64,000 nucleotides of DNA, from NCBI GenBank assembly GCA_035578905.1, contig JAQJVL010000801.1:1-64000 (forward strand), written 5' to 3'. The position numbers and the translations under genes are program-made. The DNA comes from Stictocephala bisonia. Lineage: Eukaryota > Arthropoda > Insecta > Hemiptera > Membracidae. Shown one piece after another: positions 25,921-37,790 of this stretch. Numbering within the stretch: the first letter of the stretch is position 1; each line of letters starts with the position of its first letter. The notes beneath the pieces were generated by a model, which did not search any database, was not told the origin of the DNA, and saw nothing but the letters and a program-made list of their open reading frames with translations.

Positions 25921-26146
25921 ATTATTTTTATCTAATTTTTTTTTAGTACAGTAATAATGTTTTTCTCTCCAATCAAATTAGAATTTGAACCAGTTATTGG
26001 TAATATTAGAATGTTATTTCTAGAGGGTCGTTTTGGTAAGTACTTATAACATTTCATCCACTGAAATATATTTATCATTTTGAACCAAAGGAATAGATTA
26101 TAAATAAATATAATAAATGACAATTTTATAACCAGAAAGTACATTC

Positions 26147-26260
26147 AGTTGTTACAGAGTGAACCTCGCTACACCGTGGCCTAATTTAATCCAAACCAAC
26201 TAGACATTGAGTGACAAAGGCAACAAATCCAGTTACAGATAATCTCTTTATACCTTTATT
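26147..26260 (+). repeat. Dispersed repeat family B, copy 1
   Basis: It reads TACACCGTGGCCTAATTTAA, then TCCAAACCAACTAGAC, and TCCAGTTACAGATAAT then CTTTATACCTT. Similar sequence in the same orientation lies at 30012 and 40571. I cannot name the family, and there is no clear Pol III A box. Confidence 0.6.
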
Positions 26261-26829
26261 TAGTACGTCAGTTCAGATTTGTTGTTCTTTTAAAATAAAA
26301 GCTACATTCAAATAATTTTAGTAAACAAATTGTAACAGTATATCATGATATAAAATAATGTTTTTATTGTGTTTATGTATTATAACTTTGTAGAATCCTT
26401 GTTTGAATCAGTATTGCTTGTTATTAATATAGATTTCAATGTGGAGTAGTAAGAAAATATATGATACTGATATTGTTGGAATGAATAGTCATCGCTTATT
26501 TTTCTGAGGACACATCTATTGATGAAACAATATATAAGAATTGGAATGAATCGAGAATATATGAGTCGTCCAGACCATGTGTGTTTCAGTAAAGCATCAT
26601 TCTTTTCTGTATTTCGATAGATTTTATGGTGGGTTGATTATTACTTTTTGTCTTTTAGAGAGTACATTTGGTGGCCTATATTTGAAGAACATATTTATCA
26701 GTCCATTATTACAGAATATTATATCCTGGAAACGTTTTGTTATAATAAATTCCATACTAAATTGTGAATTCAAAATCTGTTGCAACTATAATTAAATACC
26801 GGTACTAATCATCAATAAAATATACCTCT

Positions 26830-27150
26830 AAGCTTTCCAGTCATCTAAAAAAGGATATATTGACTAGTATTCAAGAAAACTAATCAAATCAAATTATCTT
26901 TACTGTGAATAGATATAAAATCTACATAATTGCGTCAAATACTAATCGAAAGCTTGACAAACATTTCTTGATGTCAACTGACAACAATGCATTTACAATA
27001 ATTTTATACAAACCTAAATTAAAGGTATAATCTCTTTACAATAAGTAGTAAAATAAAACACAATATATCATTATAAATAAGATTTGTCTGTAAAAACCCC
27101 GCACACTGTAATTAATTAGAACACCATTTACTGTGCCTTTGAATCACCAT
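26830..27150. other. AT-rich stretch, no gene seen
   Basis: No feature is supported between family B copy 1 and the LINE relic. A 72-codon frame just upstream (26577-26795) has no recognisable motif. Confidence 0.4.
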
Positions 27151-28650
27151 CTATCAATGATAGTTTTTATGTTGCCCGGCAGTGAGTTGTAAAACTGAAG
27201 CCCATTTAAAACAGATATTTCTTTAAAAATGAGGTTTGTTGGGAGAGAACTCTGGTAATATTTGTATTACCGAAACTGTAGTCATGATTGATTGTTTTTC
27301 CATTGACAAAAGTAAAGTTTCTGTGTACAAATAAAGGAGTATACAAAATACAAATCGAAGGGAATGTTAATAAATGATTATTTATAAAAGATATTTGTAT
27401 GAGTAACAGTGTGGCTGGCTGTGAATTGTTCTTATGGCTCTCTTTTGCATTTTGAAAACAAAACTGGTTCGGACTGTCTCATGGCCCCAAACTTCTATGC
27501 CATAAGCTAAAAAGGAAAAAAAATCAGGCCATAATACTCCGCAATAATAATGTTATGATCGGAACATTTAACATGTTTTACAATATAAAACCCCGGAGAA
27601 AATTGTTGCGTAACCGTATCAATATGAGAGTTGAATTTCAAATTATTATCTACAATTGTTTCCTAAAATTTAACTTCAAAACAAGACCTAACTACATCGT
27701 CGCCTATCAAAAATGTCGTACCGTCATCTGAATATGTATTTTTGATCTTGAATTTAACTATTTGAGTGTTATCCTTATTAACTACATGGCGATTATATTC
27801 AAACAATTTAAGTAGAGTGATCGATTCAACAAATGACTTTATTTCAAGATCCTTTTTGTTAGAAGTAGAAATAAAAAAGAAGTGTCATCAGCAAAAAGAC
27901 ATGCCTTAGCATCTGACATTGCATCAGACAAATCAAGAATGAAGAGAAGAAAGAGCACGGGACCAAGCACAGAGACCTGAGGAACTCCCTTAGATGGTAC
28001 CGAAATAGAAGAATATGCGTTCTTCCGACAACCAAGTTCATTCACGGACAAAATACTAAATCCAGGAATTTCTAATACCTATGGTGTCCATACGATGAAG
28101 GTCTAAAAGCAAAGTCATCCAATCAATAAGGTAAAATGTCTTTGTTAAATCAAAGAATATTGCGGCTGTTGGATCGGAAAAGTCTAAAGCTCCAAAAACT
28201 GAGTGTACTAGAGAATAAGTATCATCAATTAATTGTAGATCCTACTTTTGTAAATCCGTACTGTCTTTGAAATTGGGTGTTGTTTTTATACATGAAGGAT
28301 AAAATACTCTTAAGATAGAGACGTTTAAAAACCTTTGTAAACGAAGATTTAAGAGAGATACGTCTATAATTATTCCAGCCCTTCAACCCCATTCTTGAAG
28401 AGAGACTTTACAATCGCTGTTTTCAGACCTTGAGGAAACTCCCTTAGTTTGAAAGAAAAACTAAAAACCAAAGTTAAGAACATTTCACCTAAATTCATAA
28501 AAACCGTATTAGATTCATTAAAATATAAAACTATTGTTTCATTTAAGGGAACAGTTTTTATTCGAAACATGACGTTCTCACAGACTCCAACATAATTTAC
28601 TTTAATCACGTAAATTAACTGTATTTTCTCGGATTCTAGGAAAAACATGG
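27150..28650 (-). pseudogene. LINE (jockey/CR1-like) reverse transcriptase relic
   Basis: Read on the minus strand from 28650 downwards, the sequence gives FPQGLKTAIVKSLFKNG. Next come RRISLKSSFTKVFKRLYLKS and NNTQFQRQYGFTKVGST, then DPTAAIFFDLTKTFYLIDW. After that come GVPQVSVLGPVLFLLFILDL and AKACLFADDTSFL. These match RT blocks in order: NYRPISL..FSKVFE, QFGF..GRST, DLSKAFD, G.PQGSVLGPLLF and the catalytic [YF]ADD box (FADD here, with both Asp present). Further down are IGDDVV, NLKFNSHID and KCKRAIRTIHS, typical of the post-RT thumb and tail. Several frame changes and stops show that it is dead. The EN domain is absent on this strand. Confidence 0.87.
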
Positions 28651-28659
28651 GTCAAGAAA

Positions 28660-30985
28660 AGAGAGCATCGGTCGATAAATATTTTGGAGACAAGCACAAT
28701 TGTTCCATGGGTCATTGACTTAAATATCACCGTCCTTATCTCACTATTATTTGGAGTAGAACCAGTTGTAAAAAGATAACGTGGGCAAGATCACTGCGAT
28801 AAGTTAGTACACCCAAAGTCCGACTAGAACTTAATCTGGGACTTTGTTAATTGCCGTAGACTGACTAACTTACTACATTTAAAGAGTTCTTCATAGGCTC
28901 ACTGATTTGGTAAAACATTTTAGTCTAGTAGTTCGGGATTGTGGTATTCTTTTAAAATACTGTACCATCTTTTGACTGTACATTGGTGTGTGTTATGTGG
29001 GGATCAGGTGTTATTTTACTACACACAAAACTACACAACGTTAAGTGTTAGTGCAGATCTTTAACCAACCCTAGAATGGCTTATAATTAATTATTGATGG
29101 TTTGGTAAAAGTTACTCTCAGATAGAAAGGTATTGGTCATAGATAGGGGGTATTAGAAGATTACTGAAAAATCCCCATAAAATCATTTTATTAAATAATG
29201 TGTGTTCAACTAAGCAATACATTGTACTGTTTAGAAATATAATTTTATATACTATAGGAACAATTATAAGTAATACATTATATATTTTGATTAAAACGTT
29301 TTTATTAAAGAAATAAACGACACACGATAATTATGATTAATTATTATGTCAAAATTAGTTTACTGCTGTTATTAGTAGTGAATGGACGAGGTTAGCTTTA
29401 AAAGGTCATCGGACACTCCTTCTTAAAAGGAAGAATGTTCAAATGACAGTAACTTTGTATTAAATTTAATTATATTTGAACAACAAACACGATTTTTTTT
29501 AATCTAAATCTTATGTTTATATTATTCCAGCTAATTTAAAAACAATATACGATTAGTCACTATATAATAAATCAAGATATAATCTGAGTTATTTTCACTA
29601 AATTTCAACTTAAATTGTTCAATTAAAAATGATTTTATAGAAATATTATCTCGGAAACAAGATTTACGTAAAATTACGTTTATACATAAAAACAAATACA
29701 CTTGATTGGAAACCTTATCCTTAAATCTAGTTCCAAATGTAATTTATTTAATTTTATCAAATTATACTATCCCGGTTCAAATAAGCTTAATAGACATTAT
29801 CCAATAAATTACTATCTCGTAAAATAAAAAAATAAACAATTGTATAAAATAGGCAAGTATACCATAATTAAGTTGATAATATGTCATAATTTAAATGTAT
29901 TTTTAAAGCAATAGATAAGGGAAAAAGAGGGTTTGAACTTTCCCTGATGAAGCAACCAATAACGTGGTTACTGACACAATTGTTTTACGTTTGTTGTACT
30001 TTTGTTTATTTTGACAGTTGTTTGAAACAGCAATTCGGTTACACCAAGACTTAATTTAATCCAACCCGACTGAACTGTGACACGAACAGTTAATCCAGTT
30101 ACTTGTTATAGGTTTGTCTGGCCTTCTAAATACACCCCTCAAGTGTTACCTATACCTTTTTTAATTTATATGAACTGTTAAAAATGTAACCTAGACTATA
30201 CTTTACTTTTGAAAGTCGTAGAAAAAATACATTGTATTTGCTTTTTATATCTGTTCAACACATAAATCTAACCAAAACGTGCCTATAATTTATTACTATA
30301 ATTTAAAATCACTTTGAGTTCTATTTTTTTGCTGGAAGAAAGATTACATATAAATTTGGTTAAAATAGATATTAAATATATAAAAATTGCTTTATATCGG
30401 CCAGCATCTAGACATCGTGCTTGTACACAAATATACCTAATTTGACAAAATATTCATAAAGCACAGCCTTGGTAAAATGTAAAAAAATCACATTAAAATA
30501 GTTAAATAAATTATATAAAACATATTTATGGTTTAATTTTAATATATAATTTTTTTTAATATTAAATTTTTTTTGGGTTTACATTTATCTTTAAGATTTA
30601 TTTGCAGATTCTATGTTCGAACATGTTTTCATATAGTGGTTTTAATTTAATGCGTATTTTTTTCAAGTAATAAAAATGGGACATTTTTTTAAATTTTAAA
30701 TATCAAAGGATTACTGATCGTAATACTTAAATAGAGCTTTGATATTTTAACACAACAGAAATGATAATATGGGGTAAAATAATTAATTATTTTACTTTTC
30801 ATTTACAGCTATTAATCTGTTTTGAGGTGTGATGATAATACTTAACCCCAATATCAGCATATTGACTATAATTATATTCGTTTAGACGCAATACAACTGT
30901 ATCTTAGTATAGTATTTATTTTGATTCAAAGCCAAGTATATTCAATACCAGTACACAGTTCATATTGACTAGTTTACCTCATTAC
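28660..30985. other. AT-rich stretch between two LINE relics
   Basis: Apart from dispersed family B copy 2 (30012-30122), I see nothing that can be assigned. Confidence 0.45.
30012..30122 (+). repeat. Dispersed repeat family B, copy 2
   Basis: GGTTACACCAAGACTTAATT is followed by TAATCCAACCCGACTGAAC and TTAATCCAGTTACTTGTTAT. It is the most diverged of the three copies. Confidence 0.5.
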
Positions 30986-31178
30986 TATATCCTCTTCCAT
31001 TCAACAGGACCTCCACAATCTGGAGAGGAATGCTGAGGGCCAAAAAGCTAATTCCCAGGAGGAAAAACAGACATATTTATTGACAAAGACTTTTTTGGAG
31101 GGCCGCCTTCAAACATGGCTCAAGATTTAGAAGATACAACCAGTTCTCATTCCAGTGATTAAAAAACCCCCTTGGTAA

Positions 31179-31690
31179 TTGCATTTTAATGTTAGAAGTG
31201 TAAAATACAAAGTAGATAAATTACAAGTTCAAATTGGAGCATTGCCACATAGAATCGATACAATTTGCTTGAGCGAACATTGGCTACAATAAAGTAATTT
31301 ACATACTGTATCTTAAGCAAACTAGAAGGCTTTAATACCATATAGGCGTTTAGTCGGTGCCAAAACCACGGGGTTAGTTGTATCATGGTGCGGTCTAAGC
31401 ATAGGGTGGCGGAACGACCCGACTAAAGTGCACTGGCATCAGACAATATATTTGAATGCACAGCGGCCGAAAATTTAAATGAATCGTGGGTGCGTCCCTT
31501 GCTGGTGATTTGTATTTAACGCACACTACAATCAAACCCCAATGAGTTTATTGATTTAATTGACGCTCTTTTTCTCTAAATAAATGACGAGGTATCTAGC
31601 AAAGAAATTATATTTTTCGGTGATTTTAACAATAATTCAAAAGAATATTCCACAAACAAAATGATCTTTTCCGAATGTTTTAGTACTTAT
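31179..31690 (+). pseudogene. LINE apurinic-like endonuclease domain relic
   Basis: The frame at 31179 gives LHFNVRSVKYKVDKLQ, then IDTICLSEHWLQ and a stop. Further on come SNPNEFIDLIDALF and KEIIFFGDFNNNSKEY. This follows the EN domain pattern: N[IV]RS...K.DEL...D...LSEHWL, then F...L and GDFN, the box carrying the catalytic Asp. Multiple stops and shifts interrupt it. It lies 2.5 kb from, and opposite to, the RT relic at 27.15-28.65 kb, so the two are separate insertions or an inverted remnant of one family. An upstream patch (31000-31170) of higher GC may be the preceding ORF, but I could not identify it. Confidence 0.75.
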
Positions 31691-32089
31691 TAATTTTTAT
31701 ATATGTAATCAATACACCAACAAGGTACGCCAAAAACGCTAATACACAAATTATTATTAGTGTATCGCGAATACAGGTTATATAAAGATGATTTACTTTA
31801 CAGTTTTTAAGTTCTAGACCCAGCTAACTCTTTAAGTTTATGCCTGACAATACGAGCTTCTAAAGTAATTTATTTATTTTAATTAGTTTGGCTATAATTA
31901 GTTTGTTTCGAAATAAAAATAAAGCAATAACTAAAACCTGTAATATTTCACATTTTTAATATTAGGTAAACCACATCTTTTTCACTCTAACGTAAATGAG
32001 CACTTTCACTTTAGTTAATTTTTAGATATATTCTTTGTGTATTCTACTCTCTTCTTTTATTTTTTCAGACCTCTTAATATTGACACGGC

Positions 32090-32330
32090 ATCCACACAAT
32101 GGTTGCCATTATCGTGGAAGCTATGAAGAAATTATGGTCCAGGCATTGTGTAGGGAAGATAACAGAGTGTTAAGCTTGGCAGTTATATGCACATCAGAAC
32201 AATACTGCGTGGTTCAGATTCCACGTAAAGCTGTAAGTCTCTTACTTTCCCTGGATATTGGGCTATTAATAGATAGGTCTTCCTGAGCATTAGTTGGAAC
32301 TAGTAACAATGACTACACTCGTTCATCTAC
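32090..32330 (-). repeat. Dispersed repeat family A, longest inverted copy
   Basis: The inverse of this stretch carries, in order, GAGTGTAGTCATTGTTACTA, TATTAATAGCCCAATA, CTTACAGCTTTACGTGG and AATCTGAACCACGCAGTA. The same blocks are found at 14.9, 19.0, 24.8, 25.8 and 32.95 kb. The open frame at 32035-32286, with its exon-like borders (TTTTTCAG before 32069, GTAAGT at 32233), lies across this repeat. It is therefore probably not a host exon. Confidence 0.55.
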
Positions 32331-32934
32331 ACTCATAACATCAACATTAGTCCATCATATTCGCCCATATATCTACGATTAGTGTCGTGGTAATGAAACA
32401 TTGATTGAATAACAATAATGTACCAATACAAGTGGTTTTTTTTTCATTTTGATATTATATTTTTAAAATTATCACTTCACAAATTAATTCTATCAGAAAG
32501 AGTTTCTACAGTAGCTGGAAATTAGACATTTCTTTGAAAAAAATTGTTTTTACATTAAACTAGGAAAAGGTTTGTTGTTGTCATTCCTTATTGACTGGTT
32601 TCATGACCAGTAAACAGCCTGGACGAGTTGTGTCCTCAACTGGAACAAACAGCCCACCTAGCTTTCTACAACTTTGATTCTCCAAACGTGTTTCTGATAC
32701 TACAGTAAGTGTTGTGGACCTTGACGATTTTCAGCGATATAACACGAACCGTTCTTATGAGTTTATTAATTTATGATAAATATAATTAATTTTGCCATTA
32801 TAAAATGTTGTGTTCACTTTTTACTAAGATATTCATTATTAATACGCTGATCGTAGAATTGTGGTGAATACGAGGGATGACTCTGTAATGAGTGTATATG
32901 AAAGAGTATAGTTATTTTTACGACCTATGATCAA

Positions 32935-33060
32935 CTGTACCTTAAAAAGAGCTATTTATCATAAGCCCAATAGCAAGTGCAAATAAGGGACCTACGTAAA
33001 ATACGAACCACGTAGTTTTGGTCCTTATTTTCGTCTAAATGACAAGCATAATACTTAGGT
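32935..33060 (+). repeat. Dispersed repeat family A, partial copy
   Basis: TTATCATAAGCCCAATAGCA is followed by CGAACCACGTAGTTTTGGTC, in the family order. It lies just upstream of the 16 bp hairpin at 33121. Confidence 0.45.
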
Positions 33061-33120
33061 TTTATCCCTACACACAATCTGGACCGTGACAACCACCAAA
33101 CAAGGATAACCTAGACTTTC

Positions 33121-33163
33121 CTAGTGGTGTTCTTGTAGATAGTTACCACAAGAACACCACTAG
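33121..33163. repeat. Perfect 16 bp inverted repeat, 11 nt loop
   Basis: CTAGTGGTGTTCTTGT (33121-33136) and ACAAGAACACCACTAG (33148-33163) are exact reverse complements. The GC content is high for this neighbourhood. Confidence 0.92.
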
Positions 33164-33741
33164 AGAGATGTGGAAATTTAAATTCTATAAATTTTCAGAA
33201 TTCTTAGCATACAACCTATCATATACACGTCCTACAACACTTGTACCCTAAACGGCTGTGTTTGTCATTGTTGCCAACATCAGTCCTAAATAAATTTGAT
33301 ATCTCCCTCCTATTATCTAAATAAATAACTACAATAAAATTTTTTTAAACTAATACCGGTACATTAATAATTCACCTACGATAAGTCTTATGTAAAAATA
33401 TTTACTAAATTTAATGTCTTTAAAAAAATAAATATTTAATCTAAAATAAATAATATAAGAATATTTCTACGCAGTTAAATATATTTAAGAACTTGCATGA
33501 TTGCGCTGTAGATGTAAGCTTTTTACATAATATTATATTAAATTGTCAATACAAACACAGCTTAAACATTTAAACAACTAAAATAATGAAATACAAAATA
33601 ATTTCTTTTAATTCATTGTTTGGTGGAACAATCATGACTTGAAATCGTAAGCCCGGCATATACAGGGATTATTTCAAAATCCCCGATTGTTACAATGTTA
33701 TACGTTCATGCGTAAATGTATGCCAAAATAATTGTCGTTAC

Positions 33742-33744
<3 letters not shown>

Positions 33745-33782
<38 letters not shown>
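33745..33782. repeat. Poly-T tract, 38 bp
   Basis: An uninterrupted run of T. It could be the poly(A) tail of a minus-strand retroposed copy, but no coding or SINE sequence was recognised on its right side. Confidence 0.95.
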
Positions 33783-33785
<3 letters not shown>

Positions 33786-34692
33786 ATTTGATATTAAATA
33801 TAAAAATATGGTTCCATTCATGTACTAAATGGGACAAAAGTTTTACATTTTTACTATATTAAAAATTCCACCCAATTTGAGGGAGGGGCAGTTCATTACG
33901 TAAAAAATACCACTTGCCTTAAGTATTGGTTTAAGTATTTTTTTCAGGATATTTTACACCGTATAGTCAAAATCATTACATTTTAGGATATCTGCTGCAT
34001 TACGTTTAGTTAGTTGATATTTTAACGTTTATTTAACCTATCCAAATTCTACAGGAGAAATTATGTTGTAAATCGATTATGCGACTTTGTTACGTCGTAG
34101 GATAGTGTCCATTTGGCCATTCAATTACTTGTATTAAAGCTTCTTGAATTAAAATTACTATCACACAGGAATGGCCAAGAAATTAACTTTATGCTTTGTT
34201 CTCTTCCATGTAAGCAGAATAATTTTTAGGATACGTTTATGTCTTTTACCTAAGTATTCTATAAGTTTTTAAATTTTTTTTTTTTTTTTTGTAGAATGGA
34301 ATATATATTTATTTCGAAATGTTACGTTAAGGTTGCCTGGCTAAGTGATAATCACTTGTCAGCGAGAACAAATATAAACTGCAAAGTACTAAAATTTAAA
34401 ACAATAACAGTACAAATACTGTATATAAAACTAATTTTTACTAAACTGTTAAATTATTACAAAAATATGGTATATAAAAAATATAGTAACGGTTTACATA
34501 TTAAAGAATTAATAATTGAATACAATGTAGCAATGGACTGTTTCTAACCTTAGTTAGTATTGTGGCTTGGTGAAGTGAAGATTTAGTTAATTTGGAGGAA
34601 TTTTTTTTTTTTTAATTTTGACAAATAAAACTATTTAAACATTACAAACAGCTCTAGAAAATCTTACTTCAGTTCTACAGAAAATTTATATG

Positions 34693-34773
34693 TTGAGTGG
34701 CAGCGATTGGTTTATTTGGAAGGAAAACTTGCATTCCCTTCCTCCTTCAATCGCATTGAATCCTGTCACTCAA
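34693..34773. repeat. Imperfect foldback hairpin (~80 nt)
   Basis: TTGAGTGGCAG (34693) pairs with CTGTCACTCAA (34763-34773) with one G-U in RNA. CGATTG pairs with CAATCG, and GGAAGG (34718) pairs with CCTTCC. A 9 nt bulge lies on the 3' side. The size is similar to a pre-miRNA, but the large bulge argues against a canonical one. Confidence 0.55.
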
Positions 34774-36094
34774 CTAAGCAACGATTATAACCTGTTTGTT
34801 GGACGTTTTTCAACAAATCAAAACGTTTAATACAATGAATATGAAATTAAATTTAACTTATAATTGATCTTCTTGCCTAGTTCTTAAGCGTTTTTAATTT
34901 TCAGTGTAAGTATATCATATTTAGTATCCCACCTATAGTAAAGATATATGTATACTAAGCATTTGAACTGAGAGCTACTTCTGAATCTTTAAATACCGTA
35001 CCTACTGTATCTTAAGTTCTGTAAATATTATGACTTAGAAAATGTTGCCTTTCTTTTAATATAAAAAGTATGGTGCTTTTTTATTAAGAAGCGGTTTATT
35101 CCTTATATTGACTTAAGTTATGTGTGTGCTATATACCACCTTAATATGTTATCCTCTTGAAATCAAATTATGTAACTCATTTAATTGTTTTGATAAATAT
35201 TTAAAAATATGGTTATTCTCGTTAGAGGATACTAATTTCCTAAACAGTGTTTTATCTTAGTAACTTGTTGTTTTAAATTTAATAAAAAATAATTATTATT
35301 TTAAAAAACCATTTTTTATGTTTGTTTAGAATATAACTTATGTCACTTCATATATTTTTACATAATAATTAGTATTAAAAAGAAAGCTTTTTTGTTCTTT
35401 TTTATGAATAGTATTTGTTATAAATTGTAATGTTTAATTGTGGCATTATATTTAGTTAAGGCGACACAGATGACGGCAGTTAAAGTGATGGACTGGACTC
35501 TGTTTTTTATATTTCATATATTTATTTGCGCTGTCACAATACTGGTAAACGTGGCAGTGTAATTCCGAGTTTTTTTTGTTGTTTTTACATTTGTATTATT
35601 ACGGAATAAATCATTATTCTCATATTCTCATTGTTCTCATTATATTACGTATTTTTATCACAATTTGTAGTCGTTAATAGTTGTAAAGACGTATGTTCTT
35701 CGAATAAAAATTATCTTTCAGATATTTATTATTAGATACTATTACTCTTTGACATCAATTAACTGTAAATTGGACATTTTAACTGACAAAAAAACTAGTT
35801 TATGGTATGAAGGGATGGTGTATATTAAAACTCCTTTTGTAGATAATAAATTAACTAAGATATTTGGGTAAAGTATTGAATTAAGAAATAAGTTTATAAT
35901 TCATAAAACACAATTTTGATTAAATACATAGCCAAGGACAGTTCAACTGGTTAAATATGACTCATTAAAAAAATATAATTAGTAAACAAAAAAAAAAAAT
36001 AACACCCGTGTAAATAACTTATTTTTATTACCAACGGTATTATAAGGCATAACCAGCAACTATCACGCAAGTTTTAAATTGTTTTTCACTAAGT

Positions 36095-36095
<1 letters not shown>

Positions 36096-36126
<31 letters not shown>
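36096..36126. repeat. Poly-A tract, 31 bp
   Basis: An uninterrupted run of A with no recognisable retroelement directly upstream. Confidence 0.95.
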
Positions 36127-36128
<2 letters not shown>

Positions 36129-36369
36129 AAATTTTTGCTATCTTTTAAAATATTATATGAAAATATTTATTTAATTTGTTAAAACGGATACAAGACCGTA
36201 TGAAACTCTTCAATTATGAACTTATTTAAACATTTTAGTTTTATTTTTTGTTTACCTATAATATAAATCAATTTTTATCATGAATAAAAAATGACTGGTT
36301 TATATAGTGACTTAAAATGATACACTCTATAAATTCAATGCTAAATATACAGTTTTATAATGTATTCCT

Positions 36370-36472
36370 CCCCCGCACCTATACACGTACAGTAATACTG
36401 ACCCCACCCACCTATACAATTACAGTGGTATTGACCCAAACACCCACCCATACAGGTACACTGGTATTTTGT
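36370..36472. repeat. Small array of the ACACGTACAGTGGTATT minisatellite family
   Basis: Three diverged units (CTATACACGTACAGTAATAC, ATACAATTACAGTGGTATT, ATACAGGTACACTGGTATT) are separated by ACCCACC spacers. It resembles the array at 10.95 kb. Confidence 0.8.
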
Positions 36473-36689
36473 TTTTCATAAGTTTTATGATGTTACATAT
36501 TTTGCCATTATCTGTATCATTATTACCAAATATTCCACACTTTAAACACTAACAAGTAATGTATATTACAGATGGTAGAAGTTAAATGAACTCACGTAAG
36601 GAATTATATGTATTCTTAACATTATGACCGTATATTGGATGAAATGTGATTCTTGAAGTTGTATGCACAAGAAATCCAGTTGGATTGCA

Positions 36690-37790
36690 TGTGGTGGTAA
36701 TGGCCAACCTACTCACCTATACACGTGTGATGGTAATGAACTATCCATGCACCCATAAACGTGGTAATGGCCAACCTACTCACCTATACATGTGTGATGG
36801 TAATGAACTATCCATGCACCCATACACGTAGTAATAGCCAACCTACTCACCTATACACGTGTGATGGTAATGATCTATCCATGAACCCATACACGTGGTA
36901 ATGGCCAACCTACTTACCTATACACGTGTGATGGTAATGAACTATCCATGCACCCATACACGTGGTAATGGCCAACCTACTCACCTATACACATGTGATT
37001 GTAATGAACTATACATGCACCCATACACGTGTTAATTGCCAACCTACTCACCTATACACATGTGATGGTAATGAACTATCCATGCACCCATACACGTGGT
37101 AGTGGCCAACCTACTCACCTATAACACGTGTGATGGTAATGAACTATCCATGCACCCATACACGTGGTAATGGCCAACCTACTCACCTATACACATGTGA
37201 TGGTAATGAACTATCCATGCACCCATACACGTGGTAATGGCCAACCTACTCACATATACACATGTGATGGTAATGAACTATCCATGCACCCATACACGTG
37301 TTAATGGCCAACCTACTCACCTATACACGTGTGATGGTAATGAACTATCCATGCACCCATACACGTGGTAATGGCCAACCTACTCACCTATACACGTGTG
37401 ATGGTAATGAACTATCCATGCACCCATACACGTGTTAATGGCCAACCTACTCACCTATACACGTGTGATGGTAATGAACTATCCATGCACCCATACACGT
37501 GTTAATGGCCAACCTACTCACCTATACACGTGTGATGGTAATGAACTATCCATGCACCCATACACGTGGTAATGGCCAACCTACTCACCTATACACGTGT
37601 GATGGTAATGAACTATCCATGCACCCATACACGTGTTAATGGCCAACCTACTCACCTATACACGTGTGATGGTAATGAACTATCCATGCACCCATACACG
37701 TGGTAATGGCCAACCTACTCACCTATACACGTGTGATGGTAATGAACTATCCAACCACCCATTCACGTGGTAATGACCCACCTACGCACA
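36690..37790. repeat. Minisatellite, 67 bp unit, about 16 copies, E-box rich
   Basis: The unit reads GGTAATGGCCAACCTACTCA, CCTATACACGTGTGATGG, then TAATGAACTATCCATGCACC and CATACACGT. Spacing is exactly 67 bp at 36761, 36828 and 36895. Most units contain CACGTG twice, in ACACGTGT and ACACGTGG contexts, though some have CACATG or CGTGTT variants. The half CCCATACACGT resembles the ACACGTACAGTGGTACT minisatellite. Confidence 0.95.

Larger units (their letters stand above)
16790..26140. other. Long AT-rich gene-poor stretch
   Basis: I see no supported protein gene in about 9 kb. Frames of 60-70 codons (17435-17641, 19699-19887, 24834-25022, 25932-26144) have AT-driven composition and no recognisable motif. 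Items noted separately are hairpins at 16932-17011 and 21288-21318, copies of dispersed family A near 19.0, 24.8 and 25.8 kb, a TATA/initiator-like cluster at 23484, and an (AT)n tract at 25606. Confidence 0.5.
31700..36360. other. AT-rich gene-poor stretch with several repeats
   Basis: No gene is supported. Frames at 32035-32286 and 34296-34547 lack recognisable domains, and the first lies in dispersed family A. The stretch contains hairpins at 33121-33163 and 34693-34773, a 38 bp T-tract, a 31 bp A-tract, and further copies of family A. Confidence 0.45.

Noticed and set aside
32069..32232. Host exon with TTTTTCAG acceptor and GTAAGT donor and an open frame
   Set aside because: The sequence is part of dispersed family A, sharing an identical 18-mer and flanking blocks with 14.9 kb, so the splice-like borders are probably coincidental. 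Only RNA data could rescue it.
32611..32706. Second exon-like patch ending ACTACA^GTAAGTG, with an open frame NSLDELCPQLEQTAHLAFYN
   Set aside because: The only workable acceptor needs a different phase from the preceding exon-like patch, and no domain was recognised. Too weak to list as a gene.
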